Assembly (NCBI RefSeq): GCF_901709675.1
Contig: NC_051107.1
Span: 3,350,001-3,414,000, forward strand
Length of the DNA stretch: 64,000 nucleotides
Origin: Syngnathus acus
Taxonomy: Eukaryota; Chordata; Actinopteri; Syngnathiformes; Syngnathidae
Direction: 5' to 3'
Part shown: positions 35,683 to 47,065 of the stretch, in pieces
Position numbering within the stretch: position 1 is the stretch's first letter
Layout of the letters: each line of letters opens with the position of its first letter
Program-made: the position numbers and the translations under genes
The notes under the pieces: generated by a model
What the model was told of the DNA's origin: nothing
The model's database searches: none
What the model saw: the letters and a program-made list of their open reading frames with translations, nothing else

Positions 35683-38600
35683 ATGAGCTCCTCGGCCCTC
35701 CAGCAGTCTTTTCCGCTGGGGACGTCCGCAATCATGCCGGGATTGTCTGCCGGGGCCGAGATGGAGCTGCAGAAGATGCTCATGGACGAGAGGACCAAGT
35801 GTGAACTCCATCGAGGCAACTATGAGACACTTAAAACCGAACACACCAGGTACGATCTAGCACGAGAATGGATATGTTCAATCAACATCCGACATTTAAC
35901 AAAATACTTTTTCCTCAGCCTGCAGGAGGAGTTCATCCAGGTACAAGAGGAGGTACGGCATCTGCAGGCTCAACTCGAGAGGCTCCAGTTGCAGTTAGCT
36001 GAGCGCACAAGAGAAATTCTGGAAAAAAACAGGGAGACGGAGGAGCTCAGACTGCAGGTACACTCATTTTGACATAAAATAGAAAATATAAATGTATAAT
36101 CGCTACTTTGTGTGAAATGTACCAGGTGATGACTCCTCAGCGTCTGGAGTTGCTCAGAGCTCAGGTGCAACAGGAGATGGAGGGTCCAGTCAGAGAACGC
36201 TTCGCCAGATTGGAAGAGGTCTGTGTTCAATTTGAAAAATCAAACCACTGTATAATACTGATGTGTGTGTAGGAGGCAGAGAAGTACAGGTCAGAGTTCA
36301 ACAAGCTGCGTTATGGCTACACTGTGCTCAATGCACAGTTTGAACACCAAAAGGAAGAACACGCTCGTGTCGTGGAGGAGCAAAAGCTGCGCTATGAGGC
36401 TGAGGTGAGCTTGATTAAAAACTGAGAAGAAGAAAAAAATGGCTCCAGACAATAAGTCTTTCTCTCTGGCCAGATTGCCCACCTGGACAGAGACAAGGAG
36501 AACCTAATAGCCCAGTACCAGAATGCCGACTCTCATCACGATAGGAGACAAGTGGAGGTTCTGCTGAGGGAGAAAACCCAGCTCACCTTGCGCTCGAAGG
36601 CTCTGCAGGCAGAGGTGGCCGAGCTGCAAGCTCAGAAGGACCACTCGGAGCAGCAGGCGGAGAACGTTCAGCGGGTTCAGAACCGGCAACTGGCGGAGTC
36701 TCAGGCTGCTCTGAAATCTCTGGAGGTCGCAACATCCAGCCTTCCATGGCTGCGTGGTGAGACATAACTGAAAGTTGTTTGAACGTTCCAGGCGGAGCGT
36801 CAATCTTTGCGCTCGCGACTGGAGCGGATGGAGAGCGAACTCCGGCTGAGCCACGAACAGAACGGTCAGCTCACTGGACAACTGCACAAAGCCGAGAAGC
36901 AAGTCAACGCTCTGAGCGGACAGGTAATCCATTTTTGATATTTTAGGTGAATATGCTAAAAGTAGCATCACCTGTGCTTTGCGGCGCTCCTGACAGATGG
37001 AAAGCCTGACGCATTCCCACAAAATGGAGGTGGCCAGCGTCAAACTGGAATGTGCCCGCTCAAAATGCGAACTGGAAAGAGAGAGAGATGCCCTGAAAGG
37101 TCAACTGGAAGGTTCGAGCTTTTTTTCTGATCCATTTAACCATCTTAAAAAGGTTTTACAAAAGTCTTTTGGTTTTTTCCAGGCCTGCAGACAGACGTGG
37201 AAGTGCTTAAGCATGCCGTGGAGAGACACAAGGAAATGATTGTGGAAAAAGAGAGGGAGGTGGCCAGGAAGGTGCAGTCGGCTCGTGACGAGGAAATCTA
37301 CAAATCAGCTGTCTTACAGGAGGAAAGGTAAAACGAGAAAATAATAGCGATTCGAGAAAAAAAAATTGTGTTGCTTGGATTGCCCTTAGGATGGAGGTGG
37401 AGCACCGCCTGGCTGAGTTGGAACAGCAGAGGGCGCTGCAGGACACCAAAGAGCAAGCCCAGAAAGAAGAGTGGGAGGAGCAACTCCGCATGGCCCAAAG
37501 AGGAGAAGAATCTGTTCGCAAAGAACTGCAGACCCTGAGGTCAGACTTTATCCTGACAATTTTCTTAAGTCAATTTTCGAATGCAAACATTTTTTTTTTG
37601 TCTTTCAGGGCTAGATTAAAGCAGCAAAGCATCCAGCTTGAGGAGCTGGAGAGACAGACGGTCGCGGCGTCAAATTTGAAGCAGGTAGGACAACCCCAAA
37701 ATTGGCTTACATTATTCAATCAGCTGATGATTTTTCTCATAACAGAAAAATGAGGAGCTGTGTGCAGAGCTGGGCACCTTGTCGCGCTCTGAAGCCGAGT
37801 TGATGGAAGCAAATCTGCGCCTGAAAGCCAAAGTGGACGGAGTGAGGGAGGAACTGAGGACTGCCCGAACCCAAGCTGAGAGGAGCCAACATGAGGCAGA
37901 GCGGTACGTAAAAAAACGACCTCGATTTTTTTTTTGTCATTGTGTCCATCCTGCAATGTGTTCCTGCGGCAGGCGGGTGGAAGAGAATCGAATCGAGTGG
38001 CTGGAGGAGAAACACAAGCTGCAAGAGAGAAAGGCCAAGCTGGATGAGAAATACTCGCAGCTCAAAGACAAAATGAAGAGGGCCGCAGTGGCCCAAAAGA
38101 AGGTATTCCTAATTAAGTTGTAGGCCGAAAAAAAAGAACCCTGATATTTCAACAGGGGTGTTTTTTTTTTTTTTATCCACTTACCGTAATTTTCGGACTA
38201 TAAGTCGCGGTTTTTTTCATAGTTTGGGTGGGGGGGCGACTTATACTCAGGAGCGATTTATATACATATATATGTTTTTTTTCACTTTTTTGGGCATTTT
38301 ATGGCTGGTGCGACTTATACTCCGGTGCGACTTATAGTCCGAAAATTACGGTACCTTTTGTGATGCAGAGAAGAACCCAGACGGAGAACAAAGAGAAGAG
38401 CTTGCAGAATAAGATCCAACTGTTGAAGGCTCAAATGGAGGAGCTGAAACTGGAAGCTGCAGCAGCCAACAAGTCAAATTAACAAATTTTTTTTAATTTT
38501 TTTTGCCATTGTGCATCACTTACCCAAGCCTTTGTTTCCAGACGTCCACTTCACTCCGAGGAGCACGCTCAGCTCCGCAGAAGGATGCGAGACCTCCAAC

Positions 38601-38877
38601 GGAGACACAACGAGTTCCGTCGCCTCCTGCTGGCCGACCAGGGCTCCTTCAGTTTCGGACCCGCCGTCCTCACCTCTACGCAGAACCCATTCGGCGTCAC
38701 GGACGCGGGATCAAACGTACCGGTAAGTTGACATGTTGGTATGTTGCAGGACACGGCAAGATCTTTTCTTCTGTGTGTGTTAAGGAAGAGGAGGAGATGG
38801 TCCAACTGCGTGAGAGGCTGGATGAGCTAGAAAAAGCGCAGCAGCGGCAACTTGAAGAACTCAATGGGTGTGGGTGA
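35683..38877 (+). CDS. cep83: CEP83 centriolar coiled-coil protein, copy 2
   Basis: This copy is the closer match to mammalian CEP83: the N-terminus [17 protein letters not shown] parallels SEFQKMLIDERLRCE of human. Fifteen exons join in frame to 688 residues (human 701). Ten or more exons have exactly the same length as their copy 1 counterparts (for example 139, 93, 132, 252, 132, 115, 145, 150, 76 and 104 bases). Further signatures are [61 protein letters not shown], and the C-terminal [17 protein letters not shown]. Hand alignment of exon 5 with copy 1 gives 54 of 84 identical residues. The intron before exon 13 contains an inverted-repeat DNA element (38,182-38,353). AATAAA follows at 39,519. 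It is the likely keeper of the ancestral distal-appendage role. Confidence 0.93.
38182..38353. mobile_element. 172-bp MITE in a cep83 copy 2 intron (family B)
   Basis: The ends are near-perfect inverted repeats: TACCGTAATTTTCGGACTAT on the left and its complement ending AAAATTACGGTA on the right. Further in, GACTTATACTC and ACTTATAGTCC repeat the same theme. There is no coding capacity. TA at both ends fits a TA target-site duplication. Its ends resemble those of the element at 57,759-58,099. Confidence 0.88.
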
Positions 38878-39057
38878 ACAGCAACAAAACAATGTACAGC
38901 AACAAAACAATGTAATGTAACAAAAAAAAATGTCTTTTAACTTTTTTATTTTTTATATTCACTGTTTACATTCTATGTACTTGAATTTTGTCGTCGCTTT
39001 TAAATGAAATCTGTCATTTTGAGACCATTTGAACTCTGCATGCAAATCATAGGCGAG

Positions 39058-39373
39058 TACAGTGATCCCTCGCTACTTCGCGTTTCGTTTATCGCGGCTT
39101 CACTACATCGCGGATTTTTTTTTTCCAAATTAAAAAAACATTTAAAAGTCAAAATAAAATTTATAAATTGAGGAAACGTGTCCAACCTTTAGGACAATGT
39201 AGTATTGCTCCAAATGTTCGTTTACGTTCCTTTAGAAGTCCGTTTTCGCGTGTTAGCACGATCGCGAATTAGCATCTTTCTGCTAACTCGTTAGCCTGCC
39301 CAGTACTTCTTGTTGGTGACCGTACTTCGCGGATTTGGAACCAATTATCCGCGATAAATGAGGGATTATTGTA
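39058..39373 (+). mobile_element. 316-bp inverted-repeat DNA element (family A)
   Basis: It starts TACAGTGATCCCTCGCTACT and ends CGATAAATGAGGGATTATTGTA, an imperfect inverted repeat. The inner sequence (AACCTTTAGGACAATGTAGT, GCACGATCGCGAATTAGC, GCCCAGTACTTCTTGTT) is the reverse complement of parts of 7,780-8,603. It is non-coding and non-autonomous. I recall this end sequence as frequent in fish genomes but cannot name the superfamily with certainty. Confidence 0.85.
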
Positions 39374-39518
39374 ATCTTCTATTGGCCTATTTTTACAGCA
39401 CTTGTCTTTTACTTATTTCTGGTGTCTCCTTTTAAAAGTCCTCAGGTTTAAGATGTTCAGAGAAATGTCTTAGGCATAAAGTATTATGCAGACCTCATGG
39501 TCTGATTTGATGATCACA

Positions 39519-39524
39519 AATAAA
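39519..39524 (+). promoter_or_regulatory. Poly(A) signal, cep83 copy 2
   Basis: AATAAA about 640 bases after the copy 2 stop. If used, the family A element at 39,058-39,373 lies inside the 3' UTR. Confidence 0.5.
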
Positions 39525-39930
39525 GTAAAAAAAAAAACACTGCATATGTTGAATTTACTGAGTGCAGTTTACTTTTTGGGCACCTTGAATGTTCTCGATG
39601 CTGTTCTGATTTAATTTGTAGCAGGGTATTCTAATAAGGATTTAATGACGTCAAAGAACATGACGTCATGTGCTCCACTCGTCGTTGCCCACGTGCTTGT
39701 CACGTGTGCTTTCGGTACGTATTTCGTCCGTGTACGCTTCCGGGTTTCCCGCCGGAGCGTTTATTTATGGGCCCGCTTTACTTCCTGTCCCACCCACATT
39801 GAGGTGTCGTTTCCTGGTGGTGGCAGGCAGGCAAGAGAGCGAGACTTCCAGGCAAGCCGACGTTATCCCAACGCTATAAACAAAAGTTAACTCAACGCTC
39901 CGCGCTCAACGACGCTTTCGGCGAAAAGAC

Positions 39931-41608
39931 ATGCATATCAAGACAGGTACGAACGTGTGACTCGTCGATATATTTGAAGGATTGAAGTCATTCGAAGCGT
40001 TATTTTAGGCGCTCGCCGACATGGCTAGCGCCGCTACCTCAAAGAGCCTCGCTGGCTGGCGACTCCCCGCTTTGCATTGAATGGGTTACGAAACTTTGTC
40101 GAGCGCGGCTAGCTTAGCGCACGCTTTCATTTCTTCGGAAGATCGCCAATCGAAAGTAGAACTTCGGGGTTTTGAACGTCGCGTGATTCTTCCATATCGT
40201 GACGCTGCTAATGAAGGTTCGCTAACAAGCGTCCGTCTTGGGAGATTAGCAACCTCGGCGCCGTCTCAACCTGCTACTTTTTCCACTTGGGAGTTCTCGA
40301 ATGTTCGGTCGGAGTCTGCGTTCAGTTGAGCCTCCTCCACCCCTTGTTTGTTGAGCTTAACTTGAAACCAGGCTAGTGTTTTACCGTCAGTTCTCTTGTG
40401 ACCTCACTCGGATTTTTTTTTTTTTCCTTTCTAAAGCGCCAGTGGGTGACATCACCCGTTCAAATAGTGGCTTGAATAACGGCAATCAAACAATCTTGTC
40501 TTTATTTGATCCATACAAATAATGATCTGTTTCCTACCCGGGTCACCTCTGTATCAATCCGACCCATTTCGATGTTTTGCTGTGTTCTTTCAGGTACATG
40601 GGAAGCCAGTAATATTGTTTGCGAGTCCGATCCCTTGTGCGACCCAGCAGTCCTCGTTGCAACCACCAACCCAGAGCCACACATCCGAAACCGCCGCCTG
40701 TCACCCGGTTCCGGCAACTGCGGCGGGGGAGGAGGCGGAGGCTGCATCTCTGGAGGAGAGTCCCGGCATCTCTCCCCCGACTCGGACCTGAACGGACCGG
40801 GCCACGTGCACGCCTTTGGCTTCCGCAAGGAAAAGGAGCGCAAAGGCCTGCAGCAGCACAAGGGCCGCAGCCTTCGCCGAGAGGTCGGCCAGAAGGGGTT
40901 CAACCGCTCGCAAAAGGTGAACCAGAAGGAGAGGTGGGTGGAGGACAGTCTGTCGCTCCTCAAGCCCCCGCCTGCCTTCCCGGTGCAGGACAGCCCCGCC
41001 AAGCTGCAGCCCACCGTCAGCTACGCCTCCAAGGTGAAAGCCAAAACGGCCAGCGGCATTCTGGAGGACGACCGCCCCGCCATCGGCGTCCTGCTCCAAA
41101 ACCAATGGGGGCTCAGTTTCATCAGCGAGACCAGACCCGTCGCAGAGGGCGCCAACCCTCATCCCACCACCCCCGAACCTCAACCTACAGACACGCAAGC
41201 GCCAGTAGAACCGCCACTCGTAATCCATCCCCCTGAAGAAACCCCCAGACCCTTCACTACCTCCACCGCCTCGTCTACACACTCGGAGCTGGACGAGCAC
41301 AATGGGGAGATGCTACTCAGTTGTCGCCACCTCGTGGAGGCTCTGAACTTCCACAATAGAGGTAATGGACCAAGTTTTAATCGTCATCAAATAGTTACAC
41401 GTATTTAGTTTTGTAACCTTTTTTGTGGTTTGTTTCTCTGCAGAATGGAATGCAATCTGTAACCAACAGAAAAAAGGTACGTTGACCATTAAGTTGATCA
41501 CAAGACCTATCAAATGCTAACTGGATTTTAAAAGGAGATTCATTCTATGTCTTCTCAGATCCAAAAAGAGTTGTGTGGTACAAGGACTTCCAGGAGCACC
41601 CAGCCTAG
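39931..41608 (+). CDS. Short NUFIP2-like protein
   Basis: Four coding exons (39,931-39,946, 40,594-41,361, 41,444-41,476, 41,559-41,608) join in frame to 288 residues starting MHIKTGTWEASNIV. Three blocks match NUFIP2, the FMRP-interacting RNA-binding protein: SLLKPPPAFPVQDSPAKLQ followed by SYASKVKAK, then LLQNQWGLSFISE, then a C-terminal WNAICNQQKKDPKRVVWY. NUFIP2 itself is near 700 residues and His/Gln-rich at the N-terminus; this protein lacks that part, so it is a short paralogue or lineage-specific relative. A Gly-rich run is present near residue 40. The start is a tiny 16-base coding exon, supported by frame and splice sites. A CpG-rich patch lies upstream at 39,700-40,030. The 3' UTR is about 740 bases, with a CA repeat at 41,645-41,668 and AATAAA at 42,346. 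Function here is inferred only from family blocks. Confidence 0.8.
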
Positions 41609-41644
41609 CAGCGCATGGAACCCCAAAGCATATCCAGACCGACA

Positions 41645-41668
41645 CGCACACACACACACACACACAAT
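41645..41668. repeat. (CA)n microsatellite in the nufip2-like 3' UTR
   Basis: About a dozen CA units, slightly interrupted, 37 bases after the stop codon. Confidence 0.85.
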
Positions 41669-42345
41669 CAACACACGCCTTCATGCACATTACGACACCT
41701 AACGACGGACGATTCTTGGAGTCCCCTCTCACACGCTGCACTCAGGATGATGTCTTCATGCAAAGCCACACTGAGACACTTTGGACTAACTCCTTTTCGA
41801 GATCTTACAGCAATGAACGTTATTATTTTCAATCGCCTTATTAAAAAGTCTGCCTTAAGTAATCAGACCGTTCCCCCCTTTTTTTTTTGAAAGTTGCTGT
41901 TTTAACCAACTGTGTCCCAAGTAAAGCGTGTGGTCAATCAAGCACTTTGTTAAAGATGAATCTGTTATTAGCAATGGCCGTGCGAGAAAGTTATGGACGG
42001 TGTTTTATTTTTTTTTCACCTCCCCAATTCTACGTGAGGCGTGGCGTCTTATACCTACTCGAGTTTTTACTCTTGATGTTTTTTTTCGGTTTACAGAGGG
42101 GTGTATTCAAAGGCACAGTAGAATTCCCCCTTTAGCCCTGTTGGATCTTAATGCTGTCGCCCCCCCTCCCCCAAGAGACCCCCCCCGTTTGTTCCGTTTT
42201 CTTTTGTTGTTTCTTGTTCGCTTTCTAATCAGGTGAATGTTGCTCGAGAATTCATAAGGGAGCTCAGTGTTCAATATGTTGATTTTTGAAAAAGAATTTG
42301 GAAAAAATTACACTGGAGGAGGAATGTACGTGGACAGTATTGCTT

Positions 42346-42382
42346 AATAAAAGCGAATAAACTTGACTAATGGCTGTTTATT
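42346..42382. promoter_or_regulatory. Facing poly(A) signals of the nufip2-like gene and osgep
   Basis: AATAAA on the plus strand (42,346-42,351) and AATAAA on the minus strand (42,377-42,382) face each other 25 bases apart. I find no other AATAAA on the minus strand between here and the osgep stop. The two convergent transcripts therefore probably overlap at their 3' ends. Confidence 0.55.
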
Positions 42383-42696
42383 GGAAATAAGTGACTCTGG
42401 ATTTTCTTAAATGTATATTTGAACCTGAATTGTATAGAAAAACAAATATTAAATGAAGTTGAGTACAATTGTGTCCCACTGACTGTTAAAAACATGTTTT
42501 CTGGACAGGAGGCTTCAAGTGTGCAGGAGTGGTCTATTAAAAAAAAAAAAAAAAAAACACCCTCATAACACTCAAGGGCTGGCTGCACTTCACCTAATAC
42601 AACTTATGCACAATATATCAGAAGCTACCTGAGAGAAGATCTGATGGGGCAGAGTCAAAACTTTTCCCTCAAAGTGTCCATGATGCTTTCTGTCAA

Positions 42697-44367
42697 TTAA
42701 TCTCTCCATGTCACCTCCACTTCATCTGTTCTATATCTGCAACACAAGCAGTTGTCAGAAATATACATCAAAAACAAAAGCAGGCTTGAAAGTCTTACCT
42801 CTGTGTGATCCACGAGTCTTCCAACTCGGTCACTTGGCCGGATCGAAACATTTCCCAGCCGGCCTGAGCGATCATGGCGCCGTTGTCGATACAGAATCTA
42901 CAACGTGTCACAATTTAATTTAGTATGATATTACATTCTGATCAGTGCAGTGGTCAGAAACCTTTCATCTGTGGCAAAAAGTTTGGCTCCTCTTTCCTTG
43001 CACATGACCCCCATCATCTCCTGGAGACGCAGGTTACCTGTGAATGGTTTTTTTTTTTTTAGTATGAACTAAAAGTTAGTGCTCAGTTTGACTTACAGCC
43101 AACACCACCGACAATGAGAACCTCCTGAGAGCCGCAGTGAGCCATGGCCCGCTCTGTGATTTCCACCAGCATTGCGAAAACTGTCTCCTGAAGGAACAAA
43201 AAAATATTTTCCCGACATATAATGTACATCAATGTAAAATATTTAATGAGTCTGTCAAGTTAACCTGTAGGGAGAAGCACAAGTCCTCTGCTGTACACTG
43301 AGCGGATCCAAGCATTTTATTAGCGGCGTCCTATTATAAGAACAGCATCATATAGTAAGTGCGTTATTCTTTAATAATAATAATAAAAAAAAACTCACCT
43401 CAATGTAGGACAGTATCCCAGAAAATGAGACATCCATTCCTTTTACAGTATATGGCAACTCCACATATTGAGAGCCTCTGCATAATAAGTGATATTATCA
43501 AAAATGCTTTTTCCTTGAATATCTGCTACCACTTACTTCTTGGCCAGCTGTTCGATGTTGTAGCCTGGACTGGGATCGTTTGAAATCTGCACAGTAAAAC
43601 AATTCATGTATAAATAGTAGCTGTGCAGCCAAAAATGAACAGAACACAAACCTTGATAACTCTGGCAAATCTGTCCAAGCAGTTCCCGACCGCGATGTCG
43701 ATGGTCTCTCCAAAGATTCTGTACCGCCGCTCAGAGTACGCGATGACCTGCACAGAAGCGAATGCACAATAGATTTGTATAAAAAAAACAAAAAAAACCT
43801 AAATCCTGCCACCAACCTGCGTGTTCCCGCCGCTGACATAAAGCACGGTGGGGTTGTTGGCTTTAGTGATGAGTCGGCCCATCTCGATGTGACCGATGCA
43901 GTGGTTGACACCGACGAGGGGTTTGCCCCACAACTGGGCCACTGTGCGAGCTACCAGAGCAACTATGACTAAGGGGGCACCCATGCCAGGACCTGATGAA
44001 AAGACAAACCAATCAATACACCATCAACTTATTCACAACGTGCTGAGCAACCTTTTGTATACGCCACACAGTCAATGTCAGAAGGTTCGATGGCTGCTTC
44101 CTCCAGAGCCTCCTTTAAGACCGTCAGTATAACAGAGCGATGATGTCTGGCTGTGTCACTGGGCTGGAAGCCTGTTGAGAAGAACATCAAAATATCATCT
44201 AAGACATGCACTAGTGGTCTTATGGAGTCATGTTCATCCCAAATATTCTTGCCTTCTCCAGGAGGTGTAATGTAGGTCCGTCTAGGGTTGGAAAGTACTT
44301 CTCCATCCCTGATGATCCCAATGCCAATCTTATTGGCACTGCCCTCAAATCCAATCACTACAGTCAT
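42697..44367 (-). CDS. osgep: tRNA N6-threonylcarbamoyladenosine synthase subunit OSGEP (Kae1)
   Basis: OSGEP is the catalytic subunit of the KEOPS complex. It transfers the threonylcarbamoyl group to A37 of ANN-decoding tRNAs. The start [18 protein letters not shown] at 44,367 matches the family. Later exons give [34 protein letters not shown] (junction near 43,990-44,050), the metal-binding [49 protein letters not shown], and [17 protein letters not shown]. The last exon encodes [12 protein letters not shown] with the stop at 42,697. The HxxxH motif and the glycine-rich nucleotide-binding loops are intact. Introns are 60-130 bases. The length is that of the usual 335-residue protein by alignment. 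It is head-to-head with apex1, as in other vertebrates. The mitochondrial paralogue OSGEPL1 is excluded by the absence of a transit peptide and by the C-terminus. Confidence 0.96.
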
Positions 44368-45853
44368 TGCAGCAAAAAACTAGTTTCAAGTCTGTAATGA
44401 GAATGCAAAGTCATGAGTTGCACTACTGGTGTTTTGCACTTGGATAATTATTGATATGTAATCAAACAGCAAGACACTTCCCAGATTGAGTCAAAATATT
44501 AGCATTCTTTACAGCTAGCCATGCTACAACAGAATGCTACAGTGTTTACTTGGTCACCCATTAAACTTAGTGTGAATACCCAGCAACCATTGTACTTACA
44601 TTGGACCTTTTGTAAACTCACATTAGTCCACATTCGCTGTTTATACAAAACATAAATAAATGTGTGTATCTAGAGCACTTCCTCGACTCGTCCATGTGAG
44701 GTCTCGAGGACCCAAAATACTGGGACGTCCGAATCGCCTGAGTGTTAAATTCAATAAACGTATTTAGATGTCAAATATTTCCCGCAAAAATATTTCGCCA
44801 TTATTTGGTAGAAATAGTGATATTTAGACCCGTTTGAAAATTTGTACAATTGAATCGTTAATATAATTTACATCAGGCGTTTTGACGGTATGCTTTCCGT
44901 CGGTATGCGCATGCGCGAGGTAATAAAATCTAATAAGTCTAAAAACTATATTTTTATCTCACAAATACTGCGGCACAAAACATTTATTTTTTGAAAGGTT
45001 TTTAGAATTTTTATTAGTGTCATAATAATAACGTTATTCGGCACTTGCCGCCTCCAAGTTGTAGTTCCTCTTACAGCGCGTCTCGTTTTGCATGAACGTT
45101 CGGGGGGAGTGACTGGTGCTGAGTGAGCAGCGTGTCCGGGACTTTGCATCCTACTAAAGTGCGAGTAAGAATATTTGCATGCTGTATAAATCGACATTTG
45201 TTTGCGGTCTCCTATGAGAATATTAAAACTTGCAGCATTTGGTGCTAGCTGATGACGCTTAATTCGCCGGGAAAAATCTCAGTGGCTTCTTTGCAAGAGG
45301 CCTCCAGCCGTTGTCTTTGTTACAATGAAATGCTAATGTTAGCCGCACGCATTGTGCAATCATGAATTGGTCATGTGCAGTATGCGTGTTTAAATTAGCA
45401 GCGTGTTTCCTTGTCTATTTAATTCAGTCAATATTCTGATAATAAATCATACTGCACGTTTATATTCACGCATCTCGCTTTTCATTTGGCTATAAAGGTA
45501 GAATCACTGCACAAAATAGTAAACTTAGCAAAAAGGTTATACATTTTAGACTTTCAAGTTAAATTGTTGTAATATGCATATTTTACAAAGTTTTGGAAAT
45601 AGCCACTGCAATAATAAGCCGATATCTAAAGTTCCATTACCAAACCTTGTGTTTTGCAAGTATTGTTAACATAAGAAATAGTACAAACAATATAATCTTA
45701 AGGCTGGAAGAATAAACTGATAGCACATTCCAGTTTGAAGATATGACATAACATGAATTTTATCTCCACCTTTTCTCAGCGGCGTTCCTGCTACGGCGTG
45801 TGTGTGTTGCGGGTGTGCAAAGTGTGTTTTCTACCGTTCGAGCAAGTTCAAGC
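44368..45853. promoter_or_regulatory. osgep/apex1 head-to-head promoter region
   Basis: About 1.5 kb separates the two start codons. TGCGCATGCGCG at 44,906-44,917 is a full NRF-1 site. A CG-richer block at 45,050-45,164 ends with a donor (GCGA/GTAAGA). An acceptor follows at about 45,779 (TTTTCTCAG/CGG), giving a plausible apex1 non-coding exon and a 600-base 5' UTR intron. OSGEP and APEX1 are known to be adjacent and divergently transcribed in mammals. Confidence 0.65.
44906..44917. promoter_or_regulatory. NRF-1 palindrome
   Basis: TGCGCATGCGCG fits the NRF-1 consensus YGCGCAYGCGCR at every position. It is 539 bases upstream of the osgep start codon and 937 bases upstream of the apex1 start codon. 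Confidence 0.65.
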
Positions 45854-47015
45854 ATGAAGCGAGGAAAGAAGGCAGAGGAGGCGACAGCAGAAGGCGACAA
45901 TGAAGCTGCGTCTGGTGAGTGCGGCATGCACATAAGGGGGAAAAAAAACAACCTTTTCACCTCACCATACTTGCTGCCATCATGCCCAATTTACAGAAAG
46001 TACCCCAAAGAAAGCAAAGAAAACTAAAGAACCAGAAACCCCCATAATGTATGAAGACCCTCCGGACAAAATGACCAGTAAAGACGACCGGGAGGCCAAC
46101 ATGAAGATCACCTCCTGGAACGTGGATGGACTGAGAGCTTGGGTGAAGAAGAACGGTCTGGATGTGAGTTGGCCCTGAAGATCCAGACCGCATATCCCCC
46201 CCCCCCCCCCCCGTTGACTCTTGTGTTTCCTTCCAGTGGGTACGGGAAGAGAATCCAGACGTTCTGTGCCTGCAGGAGACCAAGTGTTCCGAAAAAGATC
46301 TGCCGGCTGACATCACGTCCATGCCCGAGTACCCTCACAAGTACTGGTGCGTGTCGGACGACAAGGGGGGCTACAGCGGCGTGGCCATGCTGTGCAAAAC
46401 GGAGCCCACCAAAGTGACGTATGGCATCGGTGAGTGTTTGAAGAAACGTGCTGAGGGGAGTAAGAAAGATTTTCTTTGAAGGATGTCTTCAATCCCTCAG
46501 GTAAAGAGGAACACGACAAGGAAGGCCGCGTCATCACAGCCGAGTTCCCCACTTTCTACCTGGTGACGGCCTACGTGCCCAACTCCGGCCGAGGCCTGGT
46601 GCGCTTAGACTACCGCAAGACCTGGGACGAGGATTTCCGCAACTACTTAAGCGAGCTGGACATGCAGAAGCCGCTGGTGCTATGCGGCGACCTCAACGTG
46701 GCCCACCAGGAGATCGACTTGAAGAACCCAAAGGGGAACAAGAAAAGCGCAGGCTTTACCCCAGAGGAGCGCGAAGGCTTCGGCCAACTGCTGGAAGCCG
46801 GTTTCGTCGACAGCTTCCGCGAGCTCTATCCCGAGCAGGCCAACGCGTACACCTTCTGGACCTACATGATGAATTCCAGGTCAAAGAATGTGGGCTGGAG
46901 GCTCGATTATTTTGTGCTGTCGTCCTCGTTGGTGCCCGCTTTGTGCGACAGCAAAATCCGCAACAAAGCTATGGGGAGTGACCACTGCCCAATTACACTG
47001 CATATCGTTGTGTAG
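45854..47015 (+). CDS. apex1: AP endonuclease 1 (APEX1)
   Basis: APEX1 cuts DNA 5' of abasic sites in base-excision repair and also acts as a redox factor for transcription factors. The start [14 protein letters not shown] begins a short basic/acidic nuclear-targeting N-terminus. A second exon (from 45,998) brings [14 protein letters not shown] with the active-site Asn. The next exon has [10 protein letters not shown] with the metal-binding Glu. The last exon has [11 protein letters not shown] with the active-site Tyr, CGDLNVAH with catalytic Asp/Asn, RLDYFVLS and GSDHCPITL with the final Asp-His pair. The protein ends at LHIVV, stop 47,013-47,015. All known catalytic positions are present. 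The third intron carries a long C run (46,197-46,214). AATAAA lies at 47,060. APEX2 is excluded by length and the lack of a C-terminal extension. Confidence 0.97.
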
Positions 47016-47059
47016 CTCACAAATGCTCTTCTGGCTTTTTTTCCCCCGTTTGTCAGCCA

Positions 47060-47065
47060 AATAAA
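47060..47065 (+). promoter_or_regulatory. Poly(A) signal, apex1
   Basis: AATAAA 45 bases after the apex1 stop. The rest of the 358-base spacer before the convergent zinc-finger gene holds no AATAAA on the minus strand; the variant ATTAAA (plus-strand TTTAAT, 47,303-47,308) may serve that gene. Confidence 0.55.

Noticed and set aside
40619-41236. 205-codon and antisense 199-codon frames over the nufip2-like exon
   Set aside because: Arg/Pro-rich shadows of the true frame, which alone matches NUFIP2 and splices in phase.
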